12,557 nucleotides of DNA from RGIG7213 sp045636245. Its GTDB lineage: Bacteria; Bacillota; Clostridia; Oscillospirales; CAG-272. The notes below the pieces were generated by a model, which worked only from the letters and a program-made list of their open reading frames with translations, was not told the DNA's origin and did not search any database. Location of the stretch: the NCBI GenBank assembly GCA_045636245.1, contig JAZTXA010000171.1, positions 1 to 12,557 on the forward strand. Reading direction: 5' to 3'. The position numbers and the translations under genes were made by a program. Numbering within the stretch: the stretch's first letter is position 1; each line of letters opens with the position of its first letter. Shown in pieces: positions 1-6,378 of the stretch.

Positions 1-52
1 AGCTGGTGGTTCAAAAGAGGCTTTTGCCGTTGAGCAATCCCGCCGCAGCGGT

Positions 53-164
53 AGGCTCCCATGTGTAAGGGGAGCTGTCGGATGCGACTGAGGGGTTGTA
101 TTCGAGAAAAAACAATCCCTCAGTCACGGCAAGCCGTGCCACCTCCCTTTACACAAGGGAGGCT
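53..164. repeat. Imperfect inverted repeat, MITE-like intergenic element
   Basis: The left end (AGGCTCCC, 53-60) and the right end (GGGAGGCT, 157-164) are complementary with one mismatch. The inner arms 86-99 and 112-125 form a 14-bp stem with a single G-T pair around a 12-base loop. Between them TGTGTAAGGGGAG on the left matches CTCCCTTTACACA on the right apart from small differences. The whole unit could fold into one long hairpin. It resembles short dispersed repeats that I recall from intergenic regions of Clostridia. No transposase or clear target duplication is visible, so mobility is inference. Confidence 0.65.
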
Positions 165-268
165 GGAAAAGCAGCCACGTCTGTGGCGGCAGGGCGATTT
201 TGCAAGTGTCAAATGTTTCGGTAGGCTTTCAGCCCCGCCGGTAACATGCCCTTATAAGGCTGAGCAAG

Positions 269-287
269 CCACCGGATTCGCCGGTGG
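269..287. repeat. Perfect 7-bp GC-rich hairpin inside the repeat region
   Basis: CCACCGG (269-275) and CCGGTGG (281-287) are perfectly complementary around the five-base loop ATTCG. No T-run follows on either strand, so it does not look like an intrinsic terminator. It is probably one part of the composite repeat that fills the first 350 bases. Confidence 0.5.
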
Positions 288-322
288 TTATGACTCGCAC
301 GGCGAATAACATTATTTCGCAG

Positions 323-348
323 CGAACTGCTTGAATCTTGCCCCTACA
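323..348 (-). repeat. Repeat module (TGTAGGG...CAAGCAGTTCG), copy 1
   Basis: Read on the minus strand, TGTAGGG (348-342) is followed after 8 bases by CAAGCAGTTCG (333-323). The same two words in the same order, with a 5-base gap, occur on the plus strand at 6451-6473. Two exact word matches in order, on opposite strands 6 kb apart and both in gene-free DNA, point to one dispersed repeat family. Confidence 0.5.
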
Positions 349-424
349 ACACCGCCCCGAATTAAACATTTTCCGAAACGAATCAAATAATCATAACCGC
401 AGACCGTAGTGAATATAGATTTAC

Positions 425-430
425 GGGTGA
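425..430 (+). promoter_or_regulatory. Ribosome binding site supporting a TTG start
   Basis: GGGTGA lies six bases (all T) before the TTG at 437. It matches part of the GGAGGTGA anti-16S consensus and is the only such site near the symporter start. The first in-frame ATG (464) has no comparable site upstream. Confidence 0.55.
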
Positions 431-436
431 TTTTTT

Positions 437-1768
437 TTGTTTTCTTTTCTGAATGAATATATTATGCTTCCGCTTTTGCCGTTTGTAATAATTTCATCGG
501 GGCTTTATTTCTTTTTGAAAACACGGCTGTTTATGCCGAAAAGAATAATGCGGGGCATAAGATCGTTATTTTCAAAAAATACAAATGACGGTGTTTCGCC
601 GATCGCGGCTTTGACCGTCGCCCTTGCGGGTACGCTCGGTGTGGGGAATATTGCGGGCGTTTCCGTTGCCATAACGCTTGGAGGTGCGGGGGCTGTTTTC
701 TGGATGTGGACAGGTGCGTTTTTTTCCATGTGGATAAAATATGCGGAGGTCGTGCTTGCTGTACGCTACCGAATTTCAGAGGATGGGAAAAACTGCGGCG
801 GGCCGATGTATTACATCTTTCACGGACTCGGCAAACGGCGCATCTCCGTGCTGTTTTGCATGTTTTGTATTGCTTCCTCGCTTGGCTCAGGGTGTATTAT
901 ACAGTCAAATTCCGCATCGTCAGCGGTGTATATGCAGTACGGCATACCGCCGTATGTTACAGGGTGTGTGCTTGGAATTCTGTGCGGTGTTATAGTGCTC
1001 GGCGGGGTGGGGGCAATAAGCCGTTTTACGATGAAAACCGTGCCTGTTATGTCCTTTATTTTTCTTGCAATCTCCCTTTTTATCATATTTACGAACATTC
1101 CCGATGCAATACGTGCTTTCGGTGAGATTTTTTCATCAGCCTTCGGGATAAAAAGCATCGGCGGGGGCTTCACGGGCACACTTGTGGCAAACAGCATCAG
1201 GCAGGGTATGGCAAAAGGCTCCCTTTCCCATGAGGCGGGCGCGGGCACCTCGCCCATATCGCACGCCGCAGCCAATACAACAAGTCCTGTCGAACAAGGC
1301 TTTTTGGGCATATTTGAGGTTTTTGCAGACACAGTTGTCATGTGCACGGTGACTGCGCTTGTCGTGCTTATCGCACGTGATAAAATGCCGAGTTGCAACC
1401 CGTACAACGGAATGGCTGTGACACAATCATCATACGGGGTGTTTTTGGGAGAGTTGGCACATCATATTATTGCCGTTTCCACACTGTTTTTTGCTTTTGC
1501 CGCACTTATATGCTGGTCGTATTACGGCATTTGCTGTGTCGGATATCTGACAAATGACAAGCGTTTTTCAGCTTTTTATCTTATTTTGTACTGTATTTGC
1601 ATCGCCGTCGGTGCCGTAATAAACCCCGAATTTATGTGGGAGCTTACGGACTTTTTCACCTGCGCCTTGATATTCATCAACGTACCTGTTCTTTTTGCCC
1701 TGCGAGGGGAGATTACAGCGGAAACGGAAAAATATTACTCTTCGGTACAACCGCATCAAAATGAATAA
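437..1768 (+). CDS. Sodium:alanine/glycine symporter, AGCS family
   Basis: This is a 443-residue inner-membrane carrier of the alanine/glycine:cation symporter family, which couples uptake of alanine or glycine to Na+ (or H+). Family hallmarks are clear: GTLGVGNIAGVSVAITLGG near 65-83, GGPMYYI at 121-127, and the block EAGAGTSPISHAAAN at 266-280 followed by SPVEQGFLGIFEVFADT. Hydrophobic segments run through the whole length, and the size fits the family (about 440-480). The start is TTG at 437, chosen because GGGTGA sits six bases upstream and because the family's N-terminal helix (residues 1-30) would be cut by starting at the ATG at 464. In the late motif the family usually has WxYYGE; here it reads WSYYGICC, so the acidic residue is replaced. 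No glycine riboswitch is seen upstream. The next gene has its own promoter, so this is probably a single-gene unit. Exact substrate is not decidable from sequence. Confidence 0.93.
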   Translation: MFSFLNEYIMLPLLPFVIISSGLYFFLKTRLFMPKRIMRGIRSLFSKNTNDGVSPIAALTVALAGTLGVGNIAGVSVAITLGGAGAVFWMWTGAFFSMWIKYAEVVLAVRYRISEDGKNCGGPMYYIFHGLGKRRISVLFCMFCIASSLGSGCIIQSNSASSAVYMQYGIPPYVTGCVLGILCGVIVLGGVGAISRFTMKTVPVMSFIFLAISLFIIFTNIPDAIRAFGEIFSSAFGIKSIGGGFTGTLVANSIRQGMAKGSLSHEAGAGTSPISHAAANTTSPVEQGFLGIFEVFADTVVMCTVTALVVLIARDKMPSCNPYNGMAVTQSSYGVFLGELAHHIIAVSTLFFAFAALICWSYYGICCVGYLTNDKRFSAFYLILYCICIAVGAVINPEFMWELTDFFTCALIFINVPVLFALRGEITAETEKYYSSVQPHQNE

Positions 1769-1771
1769 AAT

Positions 1772-1816
1772 AAACCCGAGGTTTATCAAAAAGATATTGA
1801 CAAAAACTCGGGTTTG
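1772..1816 (+). terminator. Inverted repeat after the symporter, possible weak terminator
   Basis: AAACCCGAG (1772-1780) pairs perfectly with CTCGGGTTT (1808-1816), four bases after the symporter stop. The loop is long (27 bases) and only three T close the stem, so termination would be inefficient. The right arm lies inside the spacer of the next promoter and the loop contains its -35, so the repeat may instead be an operator-like element. Both roles are inference. Confidence 0.4.
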
Positions 1817-1825
1817 TGTTATAAT
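1797..1825 (+). promoter_or_regulatory. Perfect consensus sigma-A promoter of the phage-like gene pair
   Basis: TTGACA at 1797-1802 and TATAAT at 1820-1825 are both exact consensus hexamers with the optimal 17-bp spacer. Transcription should begin near 1832, giving a leader of about 70 bases before the ATG at 1901. This position also rules out translation from the upstream in-frame ATG at 1814, which lies before the predicted transcript start. Confidence 0.85.
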
Positions 1826-1889
1826 AAAACCAGAACAAATGTTCTCCTTTTCGTCCGAATTATCGACTTTAATTTCGAAAAAGTCGAAG

Positions 1890-1896
1890 AAAGGGA
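1890..1896 (+). promoter_or_regulatory. Ribosome binding site that decides the 1901 start
   Basis: AAAGGGA ends four bases before the ATG at 1901. It is a moderate Shine-Dalgarno match and the only one within reach of an in-frame start that lies downstream of the promoter. Confidence 0.5.
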
Positions 1897-1900
1897 ACAT

Positions 1901-3250
1901 ATGCAATTTGATTTTACAGTTGAGAATAAAATTCTCACTCAAAATAACGGCGAAGATGCCGTTATTTCTGACAACTCCGATTATTCCGTTCATTTTACAT
2001 TTGATGAAGAATGGACGGGACTTACAAAAACAGTCAGATTTGTCAACGGAAAAAATTATGCCGATGTTATTTTACCAGATAATAACACGGTAAATATCCC
2101 GATGCAGATATTATCTCCCCCCGCGGTAAGTGTCGGTGTTTACGCGGGAGATCTTCACACCTCATCACCTGCCAAAATAAAGTGCCGTGTCAGTATTCTG
2201 ACAGGTTCAGGCACTCCTAAGAAACCTACAGATAATGTTTACAGTCAGCTTATCTCATGCTATGACGATGTAAAAAACACCCTGGTAGAAATAAATTCCT
2301 CGCTTGAAACAGTGCTTGGCTCGGAAGAAGAAAGGCAAAAGGCGGAGGAGGAAAGAAGTGAGCTTTACACAGAGCTTAAGGAGCATGCCGACCGCTATTC
2401 CAACGCATACGTTATGACTGTGAACGGTACAGACAAGGATTCAACCGTAAAAATAGAGCACTGTATCGCAGGTGATGAACCGCTTGAATTTTACGCAACG
2501 GGCAAATACACCGAAACGGTTCCGTCAGGCGGCAAAAGTCCCGAATCACCGTCGAATTTAAAATTCGCGTTATTACCGATGATAACATTTGCTTCAAATA
2601 CATTGACGTATGCAAATCAAATTTCCATCGCCTTGATACCGGGCAGTACTTCCGATGTATTTGATATCAAAAACAGTAAATTTATACACAACATCGGAGT
2701 AGGAGAGTTTCATATTGTGGACGGAAATATACGAATTTTCGACACGGTAAGAGGTGAATACGCCGACAAAAATTATACACCGGTAAGAGTCGGCAGTACA
2801 TCAGCAGCAAATGTTTTTACTGACAGCTTTGACATGTACCCAAACGGCAAAGCGGGAATGAAAACATATTCGGCTTATTTCAACACTGCAGAAAGTATCG
2901 ACGGCTGTGCGCACGGATATGCTTATGACGGCGAAAGCCATTATTTCGGATTTGGTCAGAAGGCACAAACGGATGAAGATGCCGCACTTTTGTTTCACAA
3001 TTTTGTTGCATCTCTTTACGAAAACGGAACACCTCTGACGGTTTACTATGAATACAGCGAGCCATATGAGGAAACAATGCAAAAGCAAAATATATTCTTC
3101 AAAAACTCAAGTACGACAGTTTCCATAAGACGTATGCCGTTTGTAATCAAATACAATGCAGACATAAACTCGCTGATAAACAAACTTCAATCGCAGATAA
3201 ATGAGCTTGCCTCCGCAATCGTTGCAATGGCAGAAGGAGGTGAAGTATGA
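1901..3250 (+). CDS. Phage tail/baseplate-type fibre protein, isolated from any prophage
   Basis: This 449-residue protein looks like the host-range or baseplate-attachment proteins of Firmicutes siphophages. Residues 1-100 form a beta-rich domain containing FTFDEEWTGLTKTVRF (32-47) and a VSVGVYAGD stretch, a pattern I recall from baseplate upper proteins. Residues 111-166 are a charged, likely trimeric coiled coil. Residues 170-415 are beta-rich and would be the receptor-facing part, with NGTPLTVYYEYSEPYEET (375-392), a phrase common in phage minor tail proteins. Residues 420-442 form a second short coiled coil. There is no signal peptide or membrane segment. It overlaps the next gene by four bases (ATGA), and the pair has its own promoter and terminator. 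No capsid, portal, tape-measure, holin or lysin gene is nearby. It may be a prophage remnant or a domesticated tail gene. Class is fairly sure; function is not. Confidence 0.72.
   Translation: MQFDFTVENKILTQNNGEDAVISDNSDYSVHFTFDEEWTGLTKTVRFVNGKNYADVILPDNNTVNIPMQILSPPAVSVGVYAGDLHTSSPAKIKCRVSILTGSGTPKKPTDNVYSQLISCYDDVKNTLVEINSSLETVLGSEEERQKAEEERSELYTELKEHADRYSNAYVMTVNGTDKDSTVKIEHCIAGDEPLEFYATGKYTETVPSGGKSPESPSNLKFALLPMITFASNTLTYANQISIALIPGSTSDVFDIKNSKFIHNIGVGEFHIVDGNIRIFDTVRGEYADKNYTPVRVGSTSAANVFTDSFDMYPNGKAGMKTYSAYFNTAESIDGCAHGYAYDGESHYFGFGQKAQTDEDAALLFHNFVASLYENGTPLTVYYEYSEPYEETMQKQNIFFKNSSTTVSIRRMPFVIKYNADINSLINKLQSQINELASAIVAMAEGGEV
3234..3243 (+). promoter_or_regulatory. Strong ribosome binding site before three consecutive ATG codons
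   Basis: AAGGAGGTGA is nearly a full anti-16S match and lies inside the end of the upstream gene. Three ATG codons follow in a row (3247, 3250, 3253), at gaps of 3, 6 and 9 bases. Spacing favours the second or third as the true start; the first gives the four-base overlap. Confidence 0.75.
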
Positions 3251-3711
3251 TGATGCGATTGAAGCGCGCTGTTTTTACACACAACAACAGAATGAAGGCA
3301 CTTGAAAAGCTTTGTGTTTCAGACACCGATAAGGCGGCGGATATCCTTGATGAGCGTGAGCTTAATGCGGTAAAATCTTCTCTCCCCAAATGGAAAGAGG
3401 GCACAAAATATGACACAGGCTGTGCAGTTCTGTATGACAACTTGGTGTACAAATGCATACAAGCACACACCTCTTTGTCTTCTTGGATACCGAAGGACAC
3501 ACCCACACTTTGGGAGGTCGTATTCCCGCAATATGAAGGCACGGTATACGACCCCATTCCCGCTGTATCGGGACTCCGTTATTTCAAGGATAAATATTAT
3601 CTTGAAAACGGCGTACTGTACCTTTGCGTGCGTGACGATACGGGAAGCGGCACGGTGCTGTATGCACCTATCTCAGACCTTGTTGACGATTATTTCACAG
3701 AGGTAAAATAA
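3247..3711 (+). CDS. Small phage-type protein with a chitin-binding-like (CBM5/12) module
   Basis: This soluble protein of up to 154 residues has a charged N-terminal part (1-46, helical by composition). Residues 48-89 then match the layout of carbohydrate-binding modules of the chitin-binding type: W49, GTKYDTG, a central VYKCIQAHTS, W80, and PxLWE at 86-90. A C-terminal part (98-154) contains YDPIPAVSGLRYFKDKYY and ends LVDDYFTEVK. I recall this overall arrangement in small genes beside tail-fibre genes of Clostridia prophages, where it may help bind the cell surface. It is translationally coupled to the fibre gene by an ATGA overlap and a strong ribosome binding site, so the two products are likely made together. 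The start is uncertain by up to two codons. No enzyme motif is seen. Glycan binding is inference from the module pattern. Confidence 0.68.
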   Translation: MMMRLKRAVFTHNNRMKALEKLCVSDTDKAADILDERELNAVKSSLPKWKEGTKYDTGCAVLYDNLVYKCIQAHTSLSSWIPKDTPTLWEVVFPQYEGTVYDPIPAVSGLRYFKDKYYLENGVLYLCVRDDTGSGTVLYAPISDLVDDYFTEVK

Positions 3712-3719
3712 AAGACGAA

Positions 3720-3747
3720 GGCTCCGAATCATTCCCGATTCGGAGCC
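3720..3747. terminator. Bidirectional intrinsic terminator between convergent genes
   Basis: GGCTCCGAATC (3720-3730) and GATTCGGAGCC (3737-3747) form a perfect 11-bp stem with the loop ATTCCC. It begins 8 bases after the stop of the forward gene and lies 11 bases beyond the stop of minus-strand spoIIE. T-rich sequence follows on both strands (GATCTTTC forward, TTCGTCTTTTA reverse), so it can serve both transcripts. Confidence 0.85.
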
Positions 3748-3758
3748 GATCTTTCATA

Positions 3759-6074
3759 TTATCCGATTGATGATATTTTGACTGCGCACACGGTTGTATC
3801 ATCACAGAAGCTTGTTTCTGTTTGTGAACGGTTCATTATTTTTTCGCAAAGCTCATTGGGGTCCCCGTCACTTTCATACGTGAGAATGTTATAAAGCCAC
3901 ACGAGATGCTCGTCGGCAGTACCGACACCGTCCGATGCCAAAACGGCAATATCGCCGTTTTGAAACGTAAAATCTATCCTTTCGGCGCACAGCTGTGCCA
4001 TTATGCCGACGGGCGGCGTATGTGAAGCTATCCTGAAGATCCTCCCGTCGCGTATGATGTATGATGCAGGCGCACCGCTTTTTATAAACGATGCCTTTCC
4101 CGTCATAAGGTCGAGAGTCATAAGATCGACCGTTGTAAAGCATTCTCCCGTTTTGCTTCTTATAAAATGATTCAGCATTTTCAATGCCCCGTCTGTGTTA
4201 CAGCCGCCGCGGATCATTTTCTGAAGAAAAAGAGATGCTGTTTTCGATGTCAGCGCCGCACATTTTCCGCTTCCCATTCCGTCACAGATGCAGACATAAA
4301 GCTTTCCGTTTTCGGTGAAGGAAAACACGCTGTCGCCGTTTATCGTTTCACCGTCCTTTACACATTGCAGTTCGGCAAATGAAGAGGAAAATTTCTGTGC
4401 ACGCTTAAACACGGCGCAGGTGTAATCTCCGCACAGCGTATATGCGGGTGATGTAAGCTGTACACCGAGAATTTTACTGAAATTTTTACGTATTTCCTCT
4501 GACAGTTTTTTTATTTTTCCCGTGTCGATACCGCAGGCAATCACCGTAAGTGTGTCCCTTCCGTACACAGACACATTGTTTGAAAACAGATCTTTATAAA
4601 GCATCTTTTTGCGGAGTCTTTCGGTAAGCTCTGTGTTGATCTCGTTTTCTTCTTCGTTTTTTTGTACCGTTTGCCCGATAAGCTCAGACAGTGCTCTGTA
4701 GTCCTCTGCCATTACCTCGGTTTTGTTGTTTTTCAGCCGTTCCGCCGTATATTCAGCCAATTTTATATTCAGAGAAACTGTTATTTTGTCTGCAAAATAG
4801 CAGTTTGTTTTTATTTTTTCGGGTAAATCCTGCGTTGTAAGCGCCCCCTTTTCATATATTGCCACGGCAGTTTTGCGAATGTGATGCGAGCCCCTTATCC
4901 CATCCGTAAAGCACAGCTTTTTCATGGAGCATTTTTTACAAAAAACGGTAAATTCTTTTTCGCAAAGCTCACATATCTCGTGAACGGCGGGGCGTTTTTC
5001 CTTTTCGGAAAGTGTGCACATGACCTCGGATATATCATAAAGCGCCTTTGAAAGCGAAGAAAGCCCGCTTTTGTACGATGCGCTTTTCAGCTCCTTGGCA
5101 ACATCGCTTGACGACACGGCATAAGTGTATGTAACATCGTCTCGGAACAGCTTCAGCGGCGGCAAAAGCTTCATTTTTTCAAACGGTATATAAAGCAGTA
5201 AGGATGTAACGGCTTCGGGTAAATACGTTATAACCGTGTTTGCGCCGTCTATATAAAAACCGCACAAAAGCGATGATATTATCCCCGCCGTAACGCCGTA
5301 TGTAACGGAGATGCCCGACAGTACACCGCAAACAAAGCCCGCAATACCGAACATCGGACAAACCGTTATGTCAAGGGCAGCACCGCACAAAAAGCCCACT
5401 ACCGTTCCGCGGAACGCACCGCCCTTGCGCGCTGCATACAATGGCAGTATAAACGATGCCAAAGCACCGCAGGACAAGCCGAAAAGCTCCACCGTACAAA
5501 GCGCCGAAACGGATGAAAAAAACACAGCACCTATTCCCGCTTCGTATTTTTGCGTGTATCTGTTTTCTTCGTCGCAAGCAAGCGAATAAACGTATACCAT
5601 AAAAATTCCGAAAAGGACGTTGAAAATGCCCGCAAACAGGTCGTAATACGTAAAACCGCCCTCTATTATACGCATACACGACATGGCAAGAAGCCCCGCT
5701 GCTGCCGAGCATATACGGCTCAATAAACTGTCATTCAGCATCATAATACCGTGACTTTTGCCGTTTGAAAAAACGTATTTCAGCCCATAGCGGAACACCG
5801 CCGCCACAGCACATCCGCAAACACCGACGGATAACGGAGCACCGCATACAAGTGCTGACAGAAAAGCACCGATAACGGCGAATAAAACGTGACGTCTGAC
5901 AGTGCACATGAATGCGATGCCCAAGGGGTACGTCCCGAACATCATTTCCGCACAGCCGAATAAATACGCTACGGCACAGTTAAAAACCGCCGCAAAAAGC
6001 TCTTTTGCCTGTTCTTTTTCCGTGTATTTTTCAAATATTTTCTCTTTTTTCCTGATTCCTTTTTCTTCTTTCAT
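3759..6074 (-). CDS. spoIIE: Stage II sporulation protein E, PP2C-type serine phosphatase
   Basis: SpoIIE dephosphorylates the anti-sigma factor antagonist SpoIIAA, which frees sigma-F in the forespore; it also acts at the polar septum. This copy has 771 residues against about 827 in Bacillus subtilis. Residues 24-305 are a multi-span membrane domain. Residues 310-570 are the central regulatory region, with a cysteine cluster at 368-388 (C368, C371, C379, C382, C388). Residues 575-768 are the PP2C domain with all metal-site motifs: GDSVF (580), DGMGSG (598-603), FTTVDLMTLD (646), SGAPA (666), ASDGV (713) and CDDTT (757-761). The ATG at 6074 was chosen over an in-frame ATG 49 codons upstream. 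It has AAAGGA eight bases before it, the upstream extension lacks family similarity, and the predicted promoter lies inside that extension. It converges on the phage-like pair. Intact and very likely functional. Confidence 0.96.
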   Translation of the reverse strand: MKEEKGIRKKEKIFEKYTEKEQAKELFAAVFNCAVAYLFGCAEMMFGTYPLGIAFMCTVRRHVLFAVIGAFLSALVCGAPLSVGVCGCAVAAVFRYGLKYVFSNGKSHGIMMLNDSLLSRICSAAAGLLAMSCMRIIEGGFTYYDLFAGIFNVLFGIFMVYVYSLACDEENRYTQKYEAGIGAVFFSSVSALCTVELFGLSCGALASFILPLYAARKGGAFRGTVVGFLCGAALDITVCPMFGIAGFVCGVLSGISVTYGVTAGIISSLLCGFYIDGANTVITYLPEAVTSLLLYIPFEKMKLLPPLKLFRDDVTYTYAVSSSDVAKELKSASYKSGLSSLSKALYDISEVMCTLSEKEKRPAVHEICELCEKEFTVFCKKCSMKKLCFTDGIRGSHHIRKTAVAIYEKGALTTQDLPEKIKTNCYFADKITVSLNIKLAEYTAERLKNNKTEVMAEDYRALSELIGQTVQKNEEENEINTELTERLRKKMLYKDLFSNNVSVYGRDTLTVIACGIDTGKIKKLSEEIRKNFSKILGVQLTSPAYTLCGDYTCAVFKRAQKFSSSFAELQCVKDGETINGDSVFSFTENGKLYVCICDGMGSGKCAALTSKTASLFLQKMIRGGCNTDGALKMLNHFIRSKTGECFTTVDLMTLDLMTGKASFIKSGAPASYIIRDGRIFRIASHTPPVGIMAQLCAERIDFTFQNGDIAVLASDGVGTADEHLVWLYNILTYESDGDPNELCEKIMNRSQTETSFCDDTTVCAVKISSIG

Positions 6075-6082
6075 TTCCGATT

Positions 6083-6088
6083 TCCTTT
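6083..6088 (-). promoter_or_regulatory. Ribosome binding site of spoIIE
   Basis: On the minus strand AAAGGA lies eight bases before the ATG at 6074, supporting that start over the upstream in-frame ATG at 6221. Confidence 0.6.
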
Positions 6089-6115
6089 CGTTTACAGCTT
6101 CCTTCGTTTGTAGAT

Positions 6116-6149
6116 ATAATACAGCAAACGGCTTGTTTAAACTGTCGAA
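6116..6149 (-). promoter_or_regulatory. Spo0A-type spoIIE promoter with a 21-bp spacer
   Basis: The exact Spo0A-box word TGTCGAA is on the plus strand at 6143-6149. Read toward spoIIE it gives TTCGACA, whose TCGACA (6148-6143) is a fair -35 element. TATTAT at 6121-6116 is a good -10. The spacer between them is 21 bp, longer than the normal 17. A long spacer with a 0A box over the -35 is what is known for Spo0A-activated, sigma-A dependent promoters such as Bacillus subtilis spoIIE and spoIIG. Start of transcription would be near 6109, giving a leader of about 35 nt. The positional match to the right gene makes chance unlikely. Confidence 0.75.
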
Positions 6150-6217
6150 ACGCACAGGGGAAATTTTATAAGTTTTTTCGGAAAATCGGAGCACGAAAGA
6201 ATAAAACGGCGGTAAGA

Positions 6218-6249
6218 ACATAAAAAACGAGGTTTATCGTTTTTTATGT
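6218..6249 (-). terminator. AT-rich hairpin terminator upstream of spoIIE
   Basis: ACATAAAAAACGA (6218-6230) pairs perfectly over 13 bp with TCGTTTTTTATGT (6237-6249) around the loop GGTTTA. The T-rich arms give a run of six T on either strand. Lying between the end of trkH and the spoIIE promoter, it would stop trkAH read-through into spoIIE. It could act in both directions. Confidence 0.55.
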
Positions 6250-6378
6250 CTAACGATTTTGGGGTATTGTAGATATTGACGCCATCGTCGGCGCGTTTCA
6301 ACCCCATTTTTTTGTTTTATTTTCAGTGAAGCATCACTTGCAGGCTCGTGACGTGAAGCATTTGCTTCGCAAATATGA

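Larger units (their letters stand above)
1..436. other. Gene-free, repeat-rich leader region of the window
   Basis: I see no credible gene in this stretch. It is made of hairpin-forming pieces: an imperfect inverted repeat at 53-164, a perfect GC-rich hairpin at 269-287, and a module at 323-348 that recurs on the other strand near 6451. The nine-base word CGGTAGGCT occurs twice (49-57 and 219-227), which suggests two related repeat copies side by side. The final ~75 bases before the symporter are AT-richer and must hold its promoter, but I see no convincing -35/-10 pair; a TATAGA at 414-419 is the only -10-like word. No riboswitch fold was recognised. Confidence 0.6.

Noticed and set aside
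61..309. 82-codon open frame in the first repeat region
   Set aside because: It runs through the inverted repeat and the hairpin, has no ribosome binding site and no recognisable protein pattern; it is open by chance.
165..436. Possible glycine riboswitch before the AGCS symporter
   Set aside because: Such riboswitches are known ahead of these transporters, but I see neither the tandem aptamer layout nor its conserved core words; the space is repeat DNA.
820..1407. 195-codon open frame antisense to the symporter
   Set aside because: It lies wholly within the well-supported symporter gene, with no family pattern of its own; it mirrors the codon structure of the sense gene.
1814..1900. Upstream in-frame ATG that would lengthen the fibre protein by 29 residues
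   Set aside because: It lies upstream of the TATAAT and predicted transcript start, and lacks a ribosome binding site; the ATG at 1901 has one.
1901..3711. Complete prophage or active phage
   Set aside because: Only two phage-like genes are present, bounded by a housekeeping transporter and spoIIE; no integrase, attachment sites or other structural genes are visible.
6075..6221. 49-codon N-terminal extension of SpoIIE
   Set aside because: It covers the predicted Spo0A-type promoter and leader, has no family similarity, and the ATG at 6074 has a ribosome binding site.
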